From Cytophagales bacterium (GTDB lineage: Bacteria > Bacteroidota > Bacteroidia > Cytophagales > Cyclobacteriaceae), in the NCBI GenBank assembly GCA_020063545.1, contig JAGUUF010000273.1, forward strand, positions 1 through 24,240: a DNA stretch of 24,240 bases, read 5' to 3'. The position numbers were made by a program, and so were the translations under genes. Below the pieces are notes generated by a model. That model saw only the letters and a list, made by a program, of their open reading frames with translations. It was not told where the DNA came from and ran no database searches. Position 1 is the first letter of the stretch. Each line of letters opens with the position of its first letter. Of this stretch, positions 22,216 to 24,240 are shown in pieces.

Positions 22216-22246
22216 CAAAGGTAATTCTATCGGGCGGAATTGCCAA
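22216..22246 (-). promoter_or_regulatory. rpsT promoter (Bacteroidota -33/-7 type)
   Basis: On the minus strand TTG (22246-22244) and TACCTTTG (22223-22216) are separated by 20 bases, an exact fit to the Bacteroidota sigma-factor consensus TTG - about 20 bp - TAnnTTTG. The -7 element ends 29 bases before the rpsT ATG. This is the clearest promoter in the window. Confidence 0.65.
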
Positions 22247-22257
22247 GCAGTGGCTTT

Positions 22258-23850
22258 TCAATTCCTGAGGTTTCCTTTAAAAAGAAGCTTTACCTGCGGG
22301 TCAAGTTCCAGTTTTACCGGCTTTAAGTCGGCAGGAAGGGTGATTTTTGTGCTTTTCTGGTTGATTTTAACGGTATGGATAACTGGTTCACCCTTTTCGG
22401 TATGCAGGGCAATTTCCAGGGAAAGTTCGAACACCCGGCCCGGCACCTGTTCTATCGTAAGCAATACGCCCTTTGCAGCCTGGCTGTACGACCACTGCAC
22501 TGAAAGTTCGGGCAGTTTTTCTTCTTCAAGCCATTGGTTGAAGAATGTGCCGAGTGGCTTGCCCGAAGACTCCTCCATTACCTGTCTGAAGTCGCTGGTC
22601 AGGGCATTGGCATTTCGGAAGCGGGTATAGTAGTTGCGGATGCCGGCAAAAAAAGCTTCATCTCCAACTTCCTGCCGCAGCATGTGTAATACCCAACCTG
22701 CCCGCTGGTAAACATGGGGCGACAACAATTTGGGGTAGTCGGTAATGCGGGTATCAATAACCGATGCGGGTGAGCGGCTGCAATACTGAATCACCGTTGC
22801 GCGATCGGCAACCAACCCCTCTTTCAGTTTATCAGTTCCGTAGGTGAATTCATTATAGACATGCGTGAAGTACGTTGCAAAGCCTTCGCTTAACCACACA
22901 TGGTGCCAGTCCTTCTCTGAAGCTGAATTGCCAAACCACTGGTGTGCGATTTCGTGGGCGATGAGGTTTTCAACGGCACCTTTTCCGGTAACGGAATTTT
23001 CATAATAAAAAATGTTGCTGGCGTTTTCCATGCCTCCGTAAATGGTGGTGGATTGTACGTTGGCCAGTTTTTCATACGGGTACGGTCCGATAACGCGATT
23101 AAAGAAATCGAGCACCTTTGCGGCCGGCTGGTAATCCGAAAACCCGGCTTCTTTATTTTGCGGATACACCCAGCTTTCAACCGGTATGTTGTTTACCGTT
23201 CCAGCGTGTTGTATGGCAAACCGCGCCACGCCAATAACCATTACCTTGGTGGGTATATCCACGTCTTCGCGCCAATGCGTTAGTTTTTGCTTGCTGCTGA
23301 TAAAGCTCTGCTCAACTTTAGTTCCGTTGGCCACAACATCGTAGTGTGGCGGGGCAACAACAATAAACTCAACCTTCGCTTTATCGTATGGATGGTCGAT
23401 GGCAGGCAGCCAGTTGCGGGCGCGGTCGGGCCAGTTGTCGCCAAAAAAAGTACGGTCGCCAAATTTATTTTTCGAAATAATCAGCCCGTCACGGGGTATT
23501 CCCGTGTAGCGGATGGACACAACAATTTCATTTCCCGGAGAGACTTCTGCAGGCAGCAATATTTTTAGCCGGTTATTGCGGTGCGAAAAAATAAGCTGCC
23601 GGCTGCCAAGGCGTACTTCGCTTACGGTCATTCCTTTATCCTGTTGTTGCTGGACCAGGTCCAGTTCGAAATCCCGGATGGCGTTCTTAACCGCAAGCAT
23701 AATTGTTGCCTGGCCTGCTATGCGGTTAGTGGTATCGTTCAGTTCAACCCGGAAGATGTATTTTTTAATATCAATCGATTCGTTGCGGGGATAGTTATCG
23801 GCAACCGCCTGCGAAGCAATGAGCAGTAAAATCAGAATACGATGAAGCAT
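22258..23850 (-). CDS. Secreted M1-family zinc metallopeptidase
   Basis: A 530-residue exported peptidase (signal peptide LILLLIASQAVA in the first 18 residues). The N-terminal beta domain (about 25-210) leads to a thermolysin-like catalytic domain with the exopeptidase motif GGMEN (272-276) and the zinc site H299-E300-x2-H303-x18-E322 (HEIAHQWFGN...WLSEGFATYF). A Tyr in SPHVYQRAGWVLHML is placed as the usual transition-state Tyr. The C-terminal about 70 residues form a beta domain; the large helical ARM domain of full-size aminopeptidase N is absent, as in the short Bacteroidota M1 proteins. It should remove N-terminal residues from peptides in the periplasm or outside. Divergent from the phospholipase gene, with 32 bases between starts. 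Confidence 0.92.
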   Translation of the reverse strand: MLHRILILLLIASQAVADNYPRNESIDIKKYIFRVELNDTTNRIAGQATIMLAVKNAIRDFELDLVQQQQDKGMTVSEVRLGSRQLIFSHRNNRLKILLPAEVSPGNEIVVSIRYTGIPRDGLIISKNKFGDRTFFGDNWPDRARNWLPAIDHPYDKAKVEFIVVAPPHYDVVANGTKVEQSFISSKQKLTHWREDVDIPTKVMVIGVARFAIQHAGTVNNIPVESWVYPQNKEAGFSDYQPAAKVLDFFNRVIGPYPYEKLANVQSTTIYGGMENASNIFYYENSVTGKGAVENLIAHEIAHQWFGNSASEKDWHHVWLSEGFATYFTHVYNEFTYGTDKLKEGLVADRATVIQYCSRSPASVIDTRITDYPKLLSPHVYQRAGWVLHMLRQEVGDEAFFAGIRNYYTRFRNANALTSDFRQVMEESSGKPLGTFFNQWLEEEKLPELSVQWSYSQAAKGVLLTIEQVPGRVFELSLEIALHTEKGEPVIHTVKINQKSTKITLPADLKPVKLELDPQVKLLFKGNLRN

Positions 23851-23882
23851 GGTAGTGCGTATTTCGGTGTAAATTAACGGTT

Positions 23883-24240
23883 GTGAAGTACGTTTTCAAT
23901 TCCTTTCTGGTGTTCGGCCTGTTGATGTTTGCCAACTGGGGGTTTTATGCACACCGCCAGATTAACCGGCTTGCCGTGTTTACATTACCCCCTCCGCTCA
24001 TCGGGTTTTACAAAAAGAACATCACCTATATTGCTGAGGCTTCGGTTAACCCTGACAAGAGACGGTTTGCCGTTGCCGATGAAGGCCCGCGCCATTATAT
24101 CGATATTGACCATTTTGGCGACAGTGCCGTATATACCATGCCGCGGTACTGGAAAGATGCCGTTGAAGTTTATGACGAAGACACGCTGAAAGCCTACGGC
24201 ATTTTGCCCTGGCATATTGCCACCGTTTACTACCGGCTTC
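23883..24240 (+). CDS. Zinc-dependent phospholipase C-like (S1/P1 nuclease fold) protein, 5' part (partial)
   Basis: The frame starts with GTG at 23883 and runs off the window (119 complete codons seen). A signal peptide VKYVFNSFLVFGLLMFAN is followed directly by a mature N-terminus WGFYAHRQINRLAVFTLPPP. Trp at the mature N-terminus and a His a few residues on are zinc ligands in the phospholipase C / P1 nuclease family. EASVNPDKRRFAV and RHYIDIDHFG supply further His/Asp ligands. Such enzymes use a trinuclear zinc centre to cleave phosphodiesters; a lipid or nucleic-acid substrate cannot be distinguished from this part. A stop codon in frame at 23853-23855 limits the start; no ATG lies between it and the GTG. 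Confidence 0.8.
   Translation, partial: MKYVFNSFLVFGLLMFANWGFYAHRQINRLAVFTLPPPLIGFYKKNITYIAEASVNPDKRRFAVADEGPRHYIDIDHFGDSAVYTMPRYWKDAVEVYDEDTLKAYGILPWHIATVYYRL

Overview
The window looks like ordinary chromosomal DNA of a Bacteroidota member, most likely of the Cytophagales. The evidence is the protein families (two DUF4199 proteins, a BatA/VWA protein, ExbD with the MADIAFLL signature, Bacteroidota-type secreted M20, M1 and zinc phospholipase C proteins), the near absence of Shine-Dalgarno sequences, and several -7 elements of the Bacteroidota form TAnnTTTG. Coding density is high. There are no tRNA or rRNA genes, no CRISPR array, no transposase or integrase, and no gene-free stretch longer than 300 bases. 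No obviously foreign segment stands out.

Layout. Positions 2-436 hold the 3' end of a D-amino-acid dehydrogenase-like flavoenzyme, followed by a spacer with two hairpins. A small four-cysteine zinc-ribbon protein (minus) is divergent from a short single-stranded-DNA-binding protein (plus). Between them lies a striking array of 10-bp phased repeats (971-1030). A lone ExbD (minus) is then divergent from a tight plus-strand operon (2186-7554): BatA/VWA membrane protein, dihydroorotase-like protein that has lost most metal ligands, two DUF4199 membrane proteins, and a GtrB/DPM1-type glycosyltransferase. This operon meets, with a single base between stop codons, a minus-strand pair of histidine kinase and secreted protein coupled by an ATGA overlap. 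Next come a minus-strand pair (SnoaL/NTF2-like secreted protein, then secreted M20 peptidase) and three plus-strand genes: a GT2 glycosyltransferase, a SPOR-like/OmpA envelope protein and a bestrophin-like membrane protein.

From 15086 to 23850 everything is on the minus strand. Read in the direction of transcription it runs: M1 metallopeptidase; rpsT with its own promoter and terminator; radC and a DUF1684 protein; then pheT, a coiled-coil protein, zapA, rny, a small GNAT acetyltransferase and a META-domain lipoprotein as one probable operon. The window ends in a divergent gene (23883 onward) for a zinc-dependent phospholipase C-like protein, cut by the window edge.

Most of the content is housekeeping (translation, division, RNA decay) plus envelope and secreted proteins. 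The observations most worth following up are the 10-bp phased repeat array beside ssb, the degenerate dihydroorotase embedded in a membrane/glycosyltransferase operon, and the leader hairpins in front of pheT and rny. I found nothing I could call a complete new defence or mobile system.
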